Positions 9,763 to 22,028 of a stretch of 64,000 nucleotides of DNA are shown piece by piece. Position numbers and translations under genes: made by a program. Source of the stretch: Pythium myriotylum. Lineage: Eukaryota > Oomycota > Peronosporomycetes > Pythiales > Pythiaceae. Below the pieces are notes generated by a model that saw only the letters and a list, made by a program, of their open reading frames with translations, made no database searches and had not been told where the DNA came from. The stretch is taken from NCBI GenBank assembly GCA_023091665.1, contig JALJCQ010000017.1, forward strand, positions 1,550,001 to 1,614,000. The letters run 5' to 3'. The stretch's first letter is position 1. Every line of letters begins with the position of its first letter.

Positions 9763-10857
9763 CCTCGGCAACGGTTCCAGCGAGCCAACCTTGCGCGAGA
9801 TGAAGACCCCGGCGAGTACCTGTTCTCGGTCGGGAAGACCCAAGGCAAGTCGAGTCAATCCACGGCGTGGTTGGTCGACTCGGGTGCGACTCAGCACATG
9901 TCGCGAACCAAGCAGTTCATGATGAACTACAAGAAGATTGACCCAGTCGACGTGCATCTGGCCGACGATGGCACAGTCCAAGCGGTTGGCGTGGGAGACA
10001 TTCTCATGTCGATGAAGACTCCAAGCGGTGTCAAGAAGGGTTTGCTCACCAACGTGTGGCATATCCCCAAGCTCAGCCGCAACCTGTTCTCGGTCGGAAG
10101 ATTCACGGAGGACGTTGCTCCCGTGACGTTCGACAAGGACGGTTGCTTTGTCATGCTGAAGGGCGCCAAGCGGACCATCGGCACTCGTATCGGCAAGGGT
10201 CTGTTCAAGCTCAACATGTCTCCAGTGTCGACTGAAGCAGCCCACGCCGCCAGTGCAAGACGAGGTCGCGCCATGTCCAAGTCGTACCTGTGGCACCTCC
10301 GACTCGGTCACATCGGCTTCAGCGGTCTCGAAGCCATCGTCAAGAAGGACCTCGCCGACGGACTCGACATTGGGTCTGTGCAAGAGTGGGAGGTCTGTGA
10401 AGGTTGTGCACTCGGCAAGCTGACTCGCGTCAAGTTCCAGTCGGGCACGACCAAGCGGTCTGCGAATCTGCTTGACGTCGTGTACAGCGATGTGGCCGGC
10501 CCCATGAAGACTCCGACTTTCGGCGGCATGAAGTACTTTGCCACCTTCACCGACGACAAGTCTCGACTGTGCAAGTTGTACCTGATGCGGTCCAAGGACG
10601 AAGTCTACGACAAGTTCGTCGAGTTCGTCAACTGGGCCGAGAACCAAACCGGTCGTCGAGTCAAGGTGCTTCGAACCGACGGCGGCGGCGAGTACCAGTC
10701 GGCCAAACTTGCCAAGTTCTGTCGCAAGCGTGGCATCGAGCACGACGTCACGCCGCCATACACGCCTCAGTTGAACGGTGTGGCGGAGCGCATGAACCGA
10801 ACCATCGGTGAGTGTGGTCGTTGCAAGCTCCACCATGCCAACTTGTCCGACGAGTAG
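9055..10857 (+). CDS. CopA gag-protease-integrase (A4), 5'-truncated, ends at amber
   Basis: Frame opens at [12 protein letters not shown] (an internal gag Met) and is uninterrupted through the zinc knuckle [14 protein letters not shown], Asn-Gly tract, protease [14 protein letters not shown] region (WHLRLGHIG...CEGC) and the DD35E integrase core. It stops at TAG 10855-10857, where intact copies have TAC (Tyr). The pre-integrase 2-bp deletion seen in A1, A3, A5 and A8 is absent here. The downstream RT frame is in the same phase, so the amber is the only interruption to the end of RNase H. Confidence 0.85.
9700..9763 (+). repeat. GGCAAC hexanucleotide tract in gag (Asn-Gly repeat)
   Basis: Hexanucleotide repeat coding alternating Gly and Asn just after the zinc knuckle, interrupted once by a TCC (Ser). 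Repeat number and single-base variants (GGAAAC, CGAAAC, AGCAAC) differ between CopA copies, always in multiples of six, so the frame is kept. Confidence 0.8.
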
Positions 10858-10872
10858 TGGGGCGAAGCCGTC

Positions 10873-13281
10873 ATGACTGCAGTCGAAGTTCGCAACCGAC
10901 TTCCGACCCGCGCTCAAGACTTGTACAAGTCGCCGTACGAAGAATGGTACGGGAAGAAGCCCTTGCTCGCCAACTTCAAGGTGTTCGGCTGTCATGCGTA
11001 CGTCCACGTGCCCAAGGAGAAGCGGTCGAAGTTCGACGCCCGAGCCATCTTGTGTCGGTTCCTCGGCTACTCGGACCACGAGAAGGCGTATCGGTTTGAA
11101 GAAATCGCAACCGGCCGGATCGTCATCAATCGAGACGCGCAGTTCATGGAAGACACATTCGACGATGGCAAGCGCGAAGAACCCTGGAGCAAGTCCGTCG
11201 AGTTCCGCGACGATGAAGATGATGAAGATCAAGATGATGAAGACATGGGTGAGCAGCCAGCCTCACCAGCACCAAGTCAGCGCAGCTACGAGCGACCGGA
11301 GTGGCAACAGGGCCAGCGGTCGCAGCGTCCAGCAGCACCAGCATCGGCCCAGCAGCCGAATGTCGACTACGCACCAGGGTCCAAGCGCCACTCTCGCACG
11401 CACTCGCTCGAGAACCTGGCTGAACCGCCAGTTGAGAAGCGCTACGGACGTGTTGGACGCACAAGTGGTGCGACTCCACCACCCACGCAAGGTCCAAGGA
11501 CATCGCTCGAAGATCTGTCTGCACTGCTCACGTCGATCGAAGAGGAAGGCGTAGAAGATGAAGACGAAGAAGGCGAAGACGTGCAAGAACAAGGGGGAGA
11601 AGACCAAGATCACGATCTCGAAGAGTTTGCTCTCGTCGTGAATTCAGGGGGAGAGTTGCCGACATCGTTCAAGTCGGCGATGGAATCCGACGACGCCAGC
11701 AACTGGAAGGAAGCCTGCGACTCCGAGCTTGAGTCGCTCAAGAAGAACGAGACCTGGGACCTAGTCCCTTTGCCAGCCGGACGCAAGGCCATCACCAGCA
11801 AGTGGGTGTTCAAGGTCAAGGAAACCGCCGAAGGACTCGTCGAACGGTACAAGGCTCGACTCGTTGCCAAGGGGTTCCTGCAGAAGTACGGCATCGACTT
11901 CGAAGAGACATTCGCACCCGTCGCCAAGTTCACGTCGATCCGAACCATCCTCAGCATCGCCGCTCGACACAAGCTCATGATCCATCAGATGGATGTCAAG
12001 ACGGCGTTCCTGAACGGCAACCTCGACGAAGAAATCTACATGAAGCAGCCCGAAGGCTTCGTCGACCAGCGCCACCCCGACTACGTGTGCAAGCTCAAGC
12101 GCTCGCTCTACGGTCTCAAGCAGTCGCCACGCATGTGGAACCAGACCATCGACGCCTTCATGCGCAAGGTCGGCTTCACCAAGTGCGAGATGGACCACTG
12201 CGTGTACGTCAAGCGGAGCGGCTCAGCGATGATCTTCGTGGTGATCTACGTCGACGACCTCATCCTCGCCTGCAACAGCCTCGAGTTGCTCACGGCGACC
12301 AAGCGTGCACTCAGCGAACGCTTCGAGATGTCCGACCTCGGCGAACTCAAGTACTGCCTCGGCATGGAAGTTGATCAAGACCCCAAGTCCGGCGACGTGA
12401 CCATGCGGCAGACCAAGTTCTTGCAGTCGATCCTGACCAAGTTCGGCATGCAAGACTGCAAACCAGTGAGGACCCCTCAAGACCCCAGAGTCAAGCTGAC
12501 CAAGGCCATGTGTGAAGGTGGTTGCAAGCACGAAGACACCATGAAGAACGTGCCGTACCGAAGTGCAGTCGGCGCACTCATGTACCTCATGGTCGGCACT
12601 CGACCAGACCTCGCAGCGGCAGTCGGCACACTCAGCCAGTTCGCCGCGGACCCGTGTCCAACACATTGGCAAGCTCTCAAGCGTGTGCTCCGGTATCTGC
12701 AAGCGACTCCGACCTACGGCCTGCAGTTCTCGGCATCGAATGACGGAAGACTAGTCGGCTACTCCGACGCCGACTGGGCTGGCGACATCGAGTCACGTCG
12801 AAGCACCAGCGGCTACGTGTTCATGCTCAACGGCGGGTGCATCAGCTGGCGCAGCAAGAAGCAGCGAACTGTCGCCCTCTCCTCGACCGAAGCAGAGTAC
12901 ATGGCTCTATCGGAAGCGATCCAAGAAGCCGTGTGGCTTAAGGCGTTCCTGTGCGAACTCGGCGAAGTTGCAAGTGACCAAGCGCTCACGGTGTACGAAG
13001 ACAACCAAGGTGCGATCGCGTTGGCCAAGAACCCCGAGTTCCACAAGCGCACCAAGCACATCGACATTCGCTACCACTTCGTTCGTGAGAAGGTCGAGGA
13101 CGGCCAAGTGTCTCTCCAGTATTGCCCGACCCAAGACATGCTTGCCGACATCATGACCAAGCCGATCCCCACCGTCCAGTTCGACGTGCTCCGCACCAAG
13201 CTTGGTGTTCAAGACGCAGTCGAGTCGAGGGGGAGTGTTGAAGATGATGCGCCTCGAACCCAGCGTCATCATTCCAGTTGA
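10873..13281 (+). CDS. CopA integrase C-terminus / reverse transcriptase / RNase H (A4)
   Basis: 802 codons from [10 protein letters not shown], in the same frame as the upstream gag-integrase and separated from it by the TAG plus five codons. Contains the IN C-terminal region, an acidic linker lacking the seven-residue DEATDNQ segment, RT with [10 protein letters not shown], and RNase H with [25 protein letters not shown] and TKHIDIRYH. It ends inside the 3' LTR. All RT and RNase H catalytic motifs are intact. Confidence 0.86.
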   Translation: MTAVEVRNRLPTRAQDLYKSPYEEWYGKKPLLANFKVFGCHAYVHVPKEKRSKFDARAILCRFLGYSDHEKAYRFEEIATGRIVINRDAQFMEDTFDDGKREEPWSKSVEFRDDEDDEDQDDEDMGEQPASPAPSQRSYERPEWQQGQRSQRPAAPASAQQPNVDYAPGSKRHSRTHSLENLAEPPVEKRYGRVGRTSGATPPPTQGPRTSLEDLSALLTSIEEEGVEDEDEEGEDVQEQGGEDQDHDLEEFALVVNSGGELPTSFKSAMESDDASNWKEACDSELESLKKNETWDLVPLPAGRKAITSKWVFKVKETAEGLVERYKARLVAKGFLQKYGIDFEETFAPVAKFTSIRTILSIAARHKLMIHQMDVKTAFLNGNLDEEIYMKQPEGFVDQRHPDYVCKLKRSLYGLKQSPRMWNQTIDAFMRKVGFTKCEMDHCVYVKRSGSAMIFVVIYVDDLILACNSLELLTATKRALSERFEMSDLGELKYCLGMEVDQDPKSGDVTMRQTKFLQSILTKFGMQDCKPVRTPQDPRVKLTKAMCEGGCKHEDTMKNVPYRSAVGALMYLMVGTRPDLAAAVGTLSQFAADPCPTHWQALKRVLRYLQATPTYGLQFSASNDGRLVGYSDADWAGDIESRRSTSGYVFMLNGGCISWRSKKQRTVALSSTEAEYMALSEAIQEAVWLKAFLCELGEVASDQALTVYEDNQGAIALAKNPEFHKRTKHIDIRYHFVREKVEDGQVSLQYCPTQDMLADIMTKPIPTVQFDVLRTKLGVQDAVESRGSVEDDAPRTQRHHSS

Positions 13282-13610
13282 AGCTCGGCAGTTGAAGCTC
13301 GGCTGTAGAAGGTTCTCCTGCAGAAGATTCTCCGTGGAAGATTCGACATGTGGAAGATTCGACATGTGGAAGATTCGACATGTGGAAGATTCTCCGTCTG
13401 GTTCTGGTTTGAATCCAGTGCCACCCATCGACTTCGTTGAAGTATCCACGAAGTCAGTTTATGTTTGCATATGTTTACGATAGGTAGGACATACATTTGA
13501 TTACGGTAGCGTAGGACACACACAGACGGCTTAGAGGTAGCAGCAGCGAACTAAGTCCCGATCAATTCACTTTGCATTTTGCATCCCACCAACCAAGCGA
13601 CCTTCCAACA
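13236..13610 (+). repeat. CopA LTR, 375-bp variant
   Basis: Preceded by polypurine GAGTCGAGGGGGAG (3' LTR of A4). Three 16-bp units at 13337-13384. Followed by CGACGGAGCC, exactly as is the LTR at 21468, so it also marks the left edge of the first unit of the segmental duplication. Confidence 0.94.
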
Positions 13611-13781
13611 CGACGGAGCCACGCTTGGGCAAGCGTTCATGACAAGTGACGCGAAGCCCAAGGGCCGTGCAGTCAAGAAGACTGGCACGTGCAACTACTG
13701 CGGCAAGATCGGTCATTGGGCCGCGGAGTGCCACTCGCGTGTCAAGGACAACGGCAACGGCAACGGCAACGGCAACTCCGG

Positions 13782-13812
<31 letters not shown>

Positions 13813-16223
13813 CCTCGGCAACGGTTCCAGCGAGCCAACCTTGCGCGAGATGAAGACCCCGGCGAGTACCTGTTCTCGGTCGGGAAGACCCAAGGCAAGT
13901 CGAGTCAATCCACGGCGTGGTTGGTCGACTCGGGTGCGACTCAGCACATGTCGCGAACCAAGCAGTTCATGATGAACTACAAGAAGATTGACCCAGTCGA
14001 CGTGCATCTGGCCGACGATGGCACAGTCCAAGCGGTTGGCGTGGGAGACATTCTCATGTCGATGAAGACTCCAAGCGGTGTCAAGAAGGGTTTGCTCACC
14101 AACGTGTGGCATATCCCCAAGCTCAGCCGCAACCTGTTCTCGGTCGGAAGATTCACGGAGGACGTTGCTCCCGTGACGTTCGACAAGGACGGTTGCTTTG
14201 TCATGCTGAAGGGCGCCAAGCGGACCATCGGCACTCGTATCGGCAAGGGTCTGTTCAAGCTCAACATGTCTCCAGTGTCGACTGAAGCAGCCCACGCCGC
14301 CAGTGCAAGACGAGGTCGCGCCATGTCCAAGTCGTACCTGTGGCACCTCCGACTCGGTCACATCGGCTTCAGCGGTCTCGAAGCCATCGTCAAGAAGGAC
14401 CTCGCCGACGGACTCGATATCGGGTCTGTGCAAGAGTGGGAGGTCTGTGAAGGCTGTGCACTGCAAGCTGACTCGCGTCAAGTTCCAGTCGGGCACGACC
14501 AAGCGGTCTGCGAATCTGCTTGACGTCGTGTACAGCGATGTGGCCGGCCCCATGAAGACTCCGACTTTCGGCGGCATGAAGTACTTTGCCACCTTCACCG
14601 ACGACAAGTCTCGACTGTGCAAGTTGTACCTGATGCGGTCCAAGGACGAAGTCTACGACAAGTTCGTCGAGTTCGTCAACTGGGCCGAGAACCAAACCGG
14701 TCGTCGAGTCAAGGTGCTTCGAACCGACGGCGGCGGCGAGTACCAGTCGGCCAAACTTGCCAAGTTCTGTCGCAAGCGTGGCATCGAGCACGACGTCACG
14801 CCGCCATACACGCCTCAGTTGAACGGTGTGGCGGAGCGCATGAACCGAACCATCGGTGAGTGTGGTCGTTGCAAGCTCCACCATGCCAACTTGTCCGACG
14901 AGTAGTGGGGCGAAGCCGTCATGACTGCAGTCGAAGTTCGCAACCGACTTCCGACCCGCGCTCAAGACTTGTACAAGTCGCCGTACGAAGAATGGTACGG
15001 GAAGAAGCCCTTGCTCGCCAACTTCAAGGTGTTCGGCTGTCATGCGTACGTCCACGTGCCCAAGGAGAAGCGGTCGAAGTTCGACGCCCGAGCCATCTTG
15101 TGTCGGTTCCTCGGCTACTCGGACCACGAGAAGGCGTATCGGTTTGAAGAAATCGCAACCGGCCGGATCGTCATCAATCGAGACGCGCAGTTCATGGAAG
15201 ACACATTCGACGATGGCAAGCGCGAAGAACCCTGGAGCAAGTCCGTCGAGTTCCGCGACGATGAAGATGATGAAGATCAAGATGATGAAGACATGGGTGA
15301 GCAGCCAGCCTCACCAGCACCAAGTCAGCGCAGCTACGAGCGACCGGAGTGGCAACAGGGCCAGCGGTCGCAGCGTCCAGCAGCACCAGCATCGGCCCAG
15401 CAGCCGAATGTCGACTACGCACCAGGGTCCAAGCGCCACTCTCGCACGCACTCGCTCGAGAACCTGGCTGAACCGCCAGTTGAGAAGCGCTACGGACGTG
15501 TTGGACGCACAAGTGGTGCGACTCCACCACCCACGCAAGGTTCAAGGACATCGCTCGAAGATCTGTCTGCACTGCTCACGTCGATCGAAGAGGAAGGCGT
15601 AGAAGATGAAGACGAAGAAGGCGAAGACGTGCAAGAACAAGGGGGAGAAGACCAAGATCACGATCTCGAAGAGTTTGCTTTCGTCGTGAATTCAGGGGGA
15701 GAGTTGCCGACATCGTTCAAGTCGGCGATGGAATCCGACGACGCCAGCAACTGGAAGGAAGCCTGCGACTCCGAGCTTGAGTCGCTCAAGAAGAACGAGA
15801 CCTGGGACCTAGTCCCTTTGCCAGCCGGACGCAAGGCCATCACCAGCAAGTGGGTGTTCAAGGTCAAGGAAACCGCCGAAGGACTCGTCGAACGGTACAA
15901 GGCTCGACTCGTTGCCAAGGGGTTCCTGCAAAAGTACGGCATCGACTTCGAAGAGACATTCGCACCCGTCGCCAAGTTCACGTCGATCCGAACCATCCTC
16001 AGCATCGCCGCTCGACACAAGCTCATGATCCATCAGATGGATGTCAAGACGGCGTTCCTGAACGGCAACCTCGACGAAGAAATCTACATGAAGCAGCCCG
16101 AAGGCTTCGTCGACCAGCGCCACCCCGACTACGTGTGCAAGCTCAAGCGCTCGCTCTACGGTCTCAAGCAGTCGCCACGCATGTGGAACCAGACCATCGA
16201 CGCCTTCATGCGCAAGGTCGGCT
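13611..16223 (+). pseudogene. CopA polyprotein fragment (A5), gag end to mid-RT
   Basis: + strand CopA starting within gag ([10 protein letters not shown]) and cut by the A6 LTR after MRKVG in RT. The first frame (to 14523) has zinc knuckle, Asn-Gly tract, protease [10 protein letters not shown] and WHLRLGHIG, and is shifted by the 2-bp deletion at 14462/14463. The integrase core frame ends at TAG 14903-14905. From 14921 the frame is open through the acidic linker (no DEATDNQ) and RT up to the insertion, then reads into the antisense LTR and stops at 16276. Three breaks in all. Confidence 0.85.
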
Positions 16224-16584
16224 TGTTGGAAGGAAGGTCGCTTGGTTGGTGGGATGCAAAATGCAAAGTGAATTGATCGGGACTTAGTTCGCTACTGCTA
16301 CCTCTAAGCCGTCTGTGTGTCCTACGCTACCATAATCAAATGTATGTCCTACCTATCGTAAACATATGCAAACATAAACTGACTTCGTGGATACTTCAAC
16401 GAAGTCGATGGGTGGCACTGGATTCAAACCAGAACCAGACGGAGAATCTTCCACATGTCGAATCTTCCACATGTCGAATCTTCCACGGAGAATCTTCTGC
16501 AGGAGAATCTTCTACAGCCGAGCTTCAACTGCCGAGCTTCAACTGGAATGATGACGCTGGGTTCGAGGCGCATCATCTTCAACA
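16224..16584 (-). repeat. CopA LTR, 361 bp (3' LTR of A6)
   Basis: Reverse complement ends ...ACCTTCCTTCCAACA, a 4-bp duplication at the LTR edge relative to A9. It has one GT unit fewer in the GTGTGT stretch. The left flank CGGCT is the same insertion site as A9. Confidence 0.92.
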
Positions 16585-19500
16585 CTCCCCCTCGACTGCG
16601 TCTTGAACACCAAGCTTGGTGCGGAGCACGTCGAACTGGACCGCGGGGATCGGCTTGGTCATGATGTCGGCAAGCATGTCTTGGGTCGGGCAATACTGGA
16701 GAGACACTTGGCCGTCCTCGACCTTCTCACGAACGAAGTGGTAGCGAATGTCGATGTGCTTGGTGCGCTTGTGGAACTCGGGGTTCTTGGCCAACGCGAT
16801 CGCACCTTGGTTGTCTTCGTACACCGTGAGCGCTTGGTCACTTGCAACTTCGCCGAGTTCGCACAGGAACGCCTTAAGCCACACGGCTTCTTGGATCGCT
16901 TCCGATAGAGCCATGTACTCTGCTTCGGTCGAGGAGAGGGCGACAGTTCGCTGCTTCTTGCTGCGCCAGCTGATGCACCCGCCGTTGAGCATGAACACGT
17001 AGCCGCTGGTGCTTCGACGTGACTCGATGTCGCCAGCCCAGTCGGCGTCGGAGTAGCCGACTAGTCTTCCGTCATTCGATGCCGAGAACTGCAGGCCGTA
17101 GGTCGGAGTCGCTTGCAGATACCGGAGCACACGCTTGAGAGCTTGCCAATGTGTTGGACACGGGTCCGCGGCGAACTGGCTGAGTGTGCCGACTGCCGCT
17201 GCGAGGTCTGGTCGAGTGCCGACCATGAGGTACATGAGTGCGCCGACTGCACTTCGGTACGGCACGTTCTTCATGGTGTCTTCGTGCTTGCAACCACCTT
17301 CACACATGGCCTTGGTCAGCTTGACTCTGGGGTCTTGAGGGGTCCTCACTGGTTTGCAGTCTTGCATGCCGAACTTGGTCAGGATCGACTGCAAGAACTT
17401 GGTCTGCCGCATGGTCACGTCGCCGGACTTGGGGTCTTGATCAACTTCCATGCCGAGGCAGTACTTGAGTTCGCCGAGGTCGGACATCTCGAAGCGTTCG
17501 CTGAGTGCACGCTTGGTCGCCGTGAGCAACTCGAGGCTGTTGCAGGCGAGGATGAGGTCGTCGACGTAGATCACCACGAAGATCATCGCTGAGCCGCTCC
17601 GCTTGACGTACACGCAGTGGTCCATCTCGCACTTGGTGAAGCCGACCTTGCGCATGAAGGCGTCGATGGTCTGGTTCCACATGCGTGGCGACTGCTTGAG
17701 ACCGTAGAGCGAGCGCTTGAGCTTGCACACGTAGTCGGGGTGGCGCTGGTCGACGAAGCCTTCGGGCTGCTTCATGTAGATTTCTTCGTCGAGGTTGCCG
17801 TTCAGGAACGCCGTCTTGACATCCATCTGATGGATCATGAGCTTGTGTCGAGCGGCGATGCTGAGGATGGTGCGGATCGACGTGAACTTGGCGACGGGTG
17901 CGAATGTCTCTTCGAAGTCGATGCCGTACTTTTGCAGGAACCCCTTGGCAACGAGTCGAGCCTTGTACCGTTCGACGAGTCCTTCGGCGGTTTCCTTGAC
18001 CTTGAACACCCACTTGCTGGTGATGGCCTTGCGTCCGGCTGGCAAAGGGACTAGGTCCCAGGTCTCGTTCTTCTTGAGCGACTCAAGCTCGGAGTCGCAG
18101 GCTTCCTTCCAGTTGCTGGCGTCGTCGGATTCCATCGCCGGCTTGAACGATGTCGGCAACTCTCCCCCTGAATTCACGACGAGAGCAAACTCTTCGAGAT
18201 CGTGATCTTGGTCTTCTCCCCCTTGTTCTTGCACGTCTTCGCCTTCTTCGTCTTCATCTTCTACGCCTTCCTCTTCGATCGACGTGAGCAGTGCAGACAG
18301 ATCTTCGAGCGATGTCCTTGAACCTTGCGTGGGTGGTGGAGTCGCACCACTTGTGCGTCCAACACGTCCGTAGCGCTTCTCAACTGGCGGTTCAGCCAGG
18401 TTCTCGAGCGAGTGCGTGCGAGAGTGGCGCTTGGACCCTGGTGCGTAGTCGACATTCGGCTGCTGGGCCGATGCTGGTGCTGCTGGACGCTGCGACCGCT
18501 GGCCCTGTTGCCACTCCGGTCGCTCGTAGCTGCGCTGACTTGGTGCTGGTGAGGCTGGCTGCTCACCCATGTCTTCATCATCTTGGTTGTCGGTTGCTTC
18601 ATCTTGATCTTCATCATCTTCATCGTCGCGGAACTCGACGGACTTGCTCCAGGGTTCTTCGCGCTTGCCATCGTCGAATGTGTCTTCCATGAACTGCGCG
18701 TCTCGACTGATGACGATCCGACCGGTTGCGATTTCTTCAAACCGATACGCCTTCTCGTGGTCCGAGTAGCCGAGGAACCGACACAAGATGGCTCGGGCGT
18801 CGAACTTCGACCGCTTCTCCTTGGGCACGTGGACGTACGCATGGCAGCCGAACACCTTGAAGTTGGCGAGCAAGGGCTTCTTCCCGTACCATTCTTCGTA
18901 CGGCGACTTGTACAAGTCTTGAGCGCGGGTCGGAAGTCGGTTGCGAACTTCGACTGCAGTCATGACGGCTTCGCCCCAGTACTCGTCGGACAAGTTGGCA
19001 TGGTGGAGCTTGCAACGACCACACTCACCGATGGTTCGGTTCATGCGCTCCGCCACACCGTTCAACTGAGGCGTGTATGGCGGCGTGACGTCGTGCTCGA
19101 TGCCACGCTTGCGACAGAACTTGGCAAGCTTGGCCGACTGGTACTCGCCACCGCCGTCGGTTCGAAGCACCTTGACTCGACGACCGGTTTGGTTCTCGGC
19201 CCAGTTGACGAACTCGACGAACTTGTCGTAGACTTCGTCCTTGGACCGCATCAGGTACAACTTGCACAGTCGAGACTTGTCGTCGGTGAAGGTGGCAAAG
19301 TACTTCATGCCGCCGAAAGTCGGAGTCTTCATGGGGCCGGCCACATCGCTGTACACGACGTCAAGCAGATTCGCAGACCGCTTGGTCGTGCCCGACTGGA
19401 ACTTGACGCGAGTCAGCTTGCCGAGTGCACAGCCTTCACAGACCTCCCACTCTTGCACAGACCCAATGTCGAGTCCGTCGGCGAGGTCCTTCTTGACGAT

Positions 19501-20856
19501 GGCTTCGAGTCCGCTGAAGCCGATGTGACCGAGTCGGAGGTGCCACAGGTACGACTTGGACATGGCGCGACCTCGTCTTGTACTGGCGGCGTGGGCTGCT
19601 TCAATCGACACTGGAGACATGTTGAGCTTGAACAGACCCTTGCCGATACGAGTGCCGATGGTCCGCTTGGCGCCCTTGAGAACGACGAAGCAACCGTCCT
19701 TGTCGAACGTCACGGGAGCAACGTCCTCCGTGAATCTTCCGACCGAGAACAGGTTGCGGCTGAGCTTGGGGATATGCCACACGTTGGTGAGCAAACCCTT
19801 CTTGACACCGCTTGGAGTCTTCATCGACATGAGAATGTCTCCCACGCCGACCGCTTGGACCGTGCCATCATCGGCCAGATGCACGTCGACTGGGTCAATC
19901 TTCTTGTAGTTCATAATGAACTGCTTGCTTCGCGACATGTGCTGAGTCGCACCCGAGTCGACCAACCACGCCGTGGATTGACTCGACTTGCCTTGGGTCT
20001 TCCCGACCGAGAACAGGTACTCGCCGGGGTCTTCATCTCGCGCAAGGTTCGCTCGCTGGAACCGTTGCCGAGGGTTGCCGTTGCCGTTTCGGTTGCCGTT
20101 GCCGCCGGAGTTGCCGTTGCCGTTGCCGTTGCCGTTGTCCTTGACACGCGAGTGGCACTCCGCGGCCCAATGACCGATCTTGCCGCAGTAGTTGCACGTG
20201 CCAGTCTTCTTGACTGCACGGCCCTTGGGCTTCGCGTCACTTGTCATGAACGCTTGGCCAAGCGTGGCTCCGTCGCCACCTTGCTCCTTGCGCTTCATGT
20301 CTTCATGGAGCAGCCGAGACGTCACGAGTTCCCACGTGAGCGCGTCGACACGCGACTCCAACGCCGTGATGAGGAACTGGTACGACTCGCTGAGACTGCC
20401 GAGAAGCGTGATCACCAAGTCGTCTTCGCTGACCGGAGCGCCCACTGCGTCGAGTTGCTCCGCCAGGGTCTTGAGCTTGTTGATGTGCGTGAGCACATCG
20501 TCACCTTCTTCCATCATGGTCGTGAAGAAACGACGACGAAGAAAGAGCTTGTTGGCAAGGCTCTTCTTCTCGAAGTGTTCTTCCAGTCTTGACCATGCAT
20601 CTTGCGCACCACCCGCCGACCGAACCAGCGGGAGCTGCGAGTCTTCCATCGCGAGACAGATCATCGCGAGCGCCTTGCGAGACTTCTTCTTGAAGAGGGC
20701 TCGGTCCGCGTCGGTCTGGCACTGCTCGAGTTTGACCTCTCCACAGACAACTTCCCAGACGTCGCGTTCTTCGAGCACCATCTGCATCTTGAACTTCCAT
20801 GTGTGGAAGTTGGTTCCGTCGAACTTGTTGATGCGGGCTGGGGTGGTCGAATCCAT
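16579..20856 (-). CDS. CopA Gag-Pol polyprotein (A6), unbroken from second Met
   Basis: From [12 protein letters not shown] (20856) the frame is uninterrupted for about 1425 codons. It includes gag, CCHC knuckle, Asn-Gly tract, protease DSGAT, HHCC plus DD35E integrase with Tyr (not amber) at the variable codon, the linker with DEATDNQ, RT YVDD and RNase H. The stop is the TGA in the first bases of the 3' LTR (EGEC). The open frame continues upstream to an ATG at 20934, but that extension is antisense RNase H sequence across the deletion junction and is not native. The native first Met (MSPSP) is lost. A complete frame without a promoter LTR could still be expressed from a neighbouring LTR. 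Confidence 0.84.
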   Translation of the reverse strand: MDSTTPARINKFDGTNFHTWKFKMQMVLEERDVWEVVCGEVKLEQCQTDADRALFKKKSRKALAMICLAMEDSQLPLVRSAGGAQDAWSRLEEHFEKKSLANKLFLRRRFFTTMMEEGDDVLTHINKLKTLAEQLDAVGAPVSEDDLVITLLGSLSESYQFLITALESRVDALTWELVTSRLLHEDMKRKEQGGDGATLGQAFMTSDAKPKGRAVKKTGTCNYCGKIGHWAAECHSRVKDNGNGNGNGNSGGNGNRNGNGNPRQRFQRANLARDEDPGEYLFSVGKTQGKSSQSTAWLVDSGATQHMSRSKQFIMNYKKIDPVDVHLADDGTVQAVGVGDILMSMKTPSGVKKGLLTNVWHIPKLSRNLFSVGRFTEDVAPVTFDKDGCFVVLKGAKRTIGTRIGKGLFKLNMSPVSIEAAHAASTRRGRAMSKSYLWHLRLGHIGFSGLEAIVKKDLADGLDIGSVQEWEVCEGCALGKLTRVKFQSGTTKRSANLLDVVYSDVAGPMKTPTFGGMKYFATFTDDKSRLCKLYLMRSKDEVYDKFVEFVNWAENQTGRRVKVLRTDGGGEYQSAKLAKFCRKRGIEHDVTPPYTPQLNGVAERMNRTIGECGRCKLHHANLSDEYWGEAVMTAVEVRNRLPTRAQDLYKSPYEEWYGKKPLLANFKVFGCHAYVHVPKEKRSKFDARAILCRFLGYSDHEKAYRFEEIATGRIVISRDAQFMEDTFDDGKREEPWSKSVEFRDDEDDEDQDEATDNQDDEDMGEQPASPAPSQRSYERPEWQQGQRSQRPAAPASAQQPNVDYAPGSKRHSRTHSLENLAEPPVEKRYGRVGRTSGATPPPTQGSRTSLEDLSALLTSIEEEGVEDEDEEGEDVQEQGGEDQDHDLEEFALVVNSGGELPTSFKPAMESDDASNWKEACDSELESLKKNETWDLVPLPAGRKAITSKWVFKVKETAEGLVERYKARLVAKGFLQKYGIDFEETFAPVAKFTSIRTILSIAARHKLMIHQMDVKTAFLNGNLDEEIYMKQPEGFVDQRHPDYVCKLKRSLYGLKQSPRMWNQTIDAFMRKVGFTKCEMDHCVYVKRSGSAMIFVVIYVDDLILACNSLELLTATKRALSERFEMSDLGELKYCLGMEVDQDPKSGDVTMRQTKFLQSILTKFGMQDCKPVRTPQDPRVKLTKAMCEGGCKHEDTMKNVPYRSAVGALMYLMVGTRPDLAAAVGTLSQFAADPCPTHWQALKRVLRYLQATPTYGLQFSASNDGRLVGYSDADWAGDIESRRSTSGYVFMLNGGCISWRSKKQRTVALSSTEAEYMALSEAIQEAVWLKAFLCELGEVASDQALTVYEDNQGAIALAKNPEFHKRTKHIDIRYHFVREKVEDGQVSLQYCPTQDMLADIMTKPIPAVQFDVLRTKLGVQDAVEGEC

Positions 20857-21513
20857 GGCACACTCAGCCAGTTCGCCGCGGACCCGTGTCCAACACATTG
20901 GCAAGCTCTCAAGCGTGTGCTCCGGTATCTGCAAGCGACTCCGACCTACGGCCTGCAGTTCTCGGCATCGAATGACGGAAGACTAGTCGGCTACTCCGAC
21001 GCCGACTGGGCTGGCGACATCGAGTCACGTCGAAGCACCAGCGGCTACGTGTTCATGCTCAACGGCGGGTGCATCAGCTGGCGCAGCAAGAAGCAGCGAA
21101 CTGTCGCCCTCTCCTCGACCGAAGCAGAGTACATGGCTCTATCGGAAGCGATCCAAGAAGCCGTGTGGCTTAAGGCGTTCCTGTGCGAACTCGGCGAAGT
21201 TGCAAGTGACCAAGCGCTCACGGTGTACGAAGACAACCAAGGTGCGATCGCGTTGGCCAAGAACCCCGAGTTCCACAAGCGCACCAAGCACATCGACATT
21301 CGCTACCACTTCGTTCGTGAGAAGGTCGAGGACGGCCAAGTGTCTCTCCAGTATTGCCCGACCCAAGACATGCTTGCCGACATCATGACCAAGCCGATCC
21401 CCACCGTCCAGTTCGACGTGCTCCGCACCAAGCTTGGTGTTCAAGACGCAGTCGAGTCGAGGGGGAGTGTTGAAGATGATGCGCCTCGAACCCAGCGTCA
21501 TCATTCCAGTTGA
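20857..21513 (+). pseudogene. CopA RNase H tail (A7)
   Basis: Starts at GGCACACTCAGCC in the RT/RNase H connection and is open to the stop inside the LTR at 21513. It has [42 protein letters not shown] and [16 protein letters not shown]. This is the 3' remainder of the A5 host element after the deletion. Confidence 0.84.
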
Positions 21514-21826
21514 AGCTCGGCAGTTGAAGCTCGGCTGTAGAAGATTCTCCTGCAGAAGATTCTCCGTGGAAGATTCGACATGTGGAAGATTCGACATGTG
21601 GAAGATTCTCCGTCTGGTTCTGGTTTGAATCCAGTGCCACCCATCGACTTCGTTGAAGTATCCACGAAGTCAGTTTATGTTTGCATATGTTTACGATAGG
21701 TAGGACATACATTTGATTACGGTAGCGTAGGACACACACAGACGGCTTAGAGGTAGCAGCAGCGAACTAAGTCCCGATCAATTCACTTTGCATTTTGCAT
21801 CCCACCAACCAAGCGACCTTCCAACA
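21468..21826 (+). repeat. CopA LTR, 359 bp
   Basis: 3' LTR of A7 after GAGTCGAGGGGGAG. Followed by the same CGACGGAGCC as at 13611, i.e. the junction between duplication units. Confidence 0.94.
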
Positions 21827-21997
21827 CGACGGAGCCACGCTTGGGCAAGCGTTCATGACAAGTGACGCGAAGCCCAAGGGCCGTGCAGTCAAGAAGACTG
21901 GCACGTGCAACTACTGCGGCAAGATCGGTCATTGGGCCGCGGAGTGCCACTCGCGTGTCAAGGACAACGGCAACGGCAACGGCAACGGCAACTCCGG

Positions 21998-22028
<31 letters not shown>

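Larger units (their letters stand above)
9054..13610 (+). mobile_element. CopA copy A4, 5'-truncated, with 3' LTR
   Basis: The internal region starts abruptly at GATGGTGCTCG in gag, adjoining the A3 LTR, and runs to a 375-bp 3' LTR at 13236. The 5' LTR, primer site and first ~43 gag codons are missing. The LTR is followed by CGACGGAGCC, an internal gag position of another CopA (A5). Confidence 0.9.
16224..20859 (-). mobile_element. CopA copy A6, lacking its 5' LTR
   Basis: - strand CopA inserted in A5 at CGGCT. The 5' end (LTR, primer site and first 19 codons) is replaced by + strand RNase H sequence at GGC 20857-20859. By comparison with unit 2 this is a deletion of about 870 bp. No primer site remains, so it cannot complete reverse transcription itself. 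Confidence 0.88.
13236..21467 (+). repeat. Segmental duplication unit 1 (8.2 kb)
   Basis: LTR followed by CGACGGAGCC, then + strand CopA interrupted at CGGCT by a - strand CopA, then the + strand tail. The order and breakpoints are the same as in 21468-30557. Relative to unit 2 it lacks about 870 bp, comprising the 5' LTR of the inserted element and host RT sequence, joined at a shared GGC at 20857-20859. The two units also differ mosaically (amber/Tyr, 21-bp linker indel, a 4-bp duplication at the LTR end). Confidence 0.8.

Noticed and set aside
20602..21513. A single 303-codon gene spanning 20602-21513, and the upstream extension of A6 to 20934
   Set aside because: Both frames cross the inverted deletion junction at 20857. 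One half of each is antisense to CopA coding sequence, so they are chance fusions.
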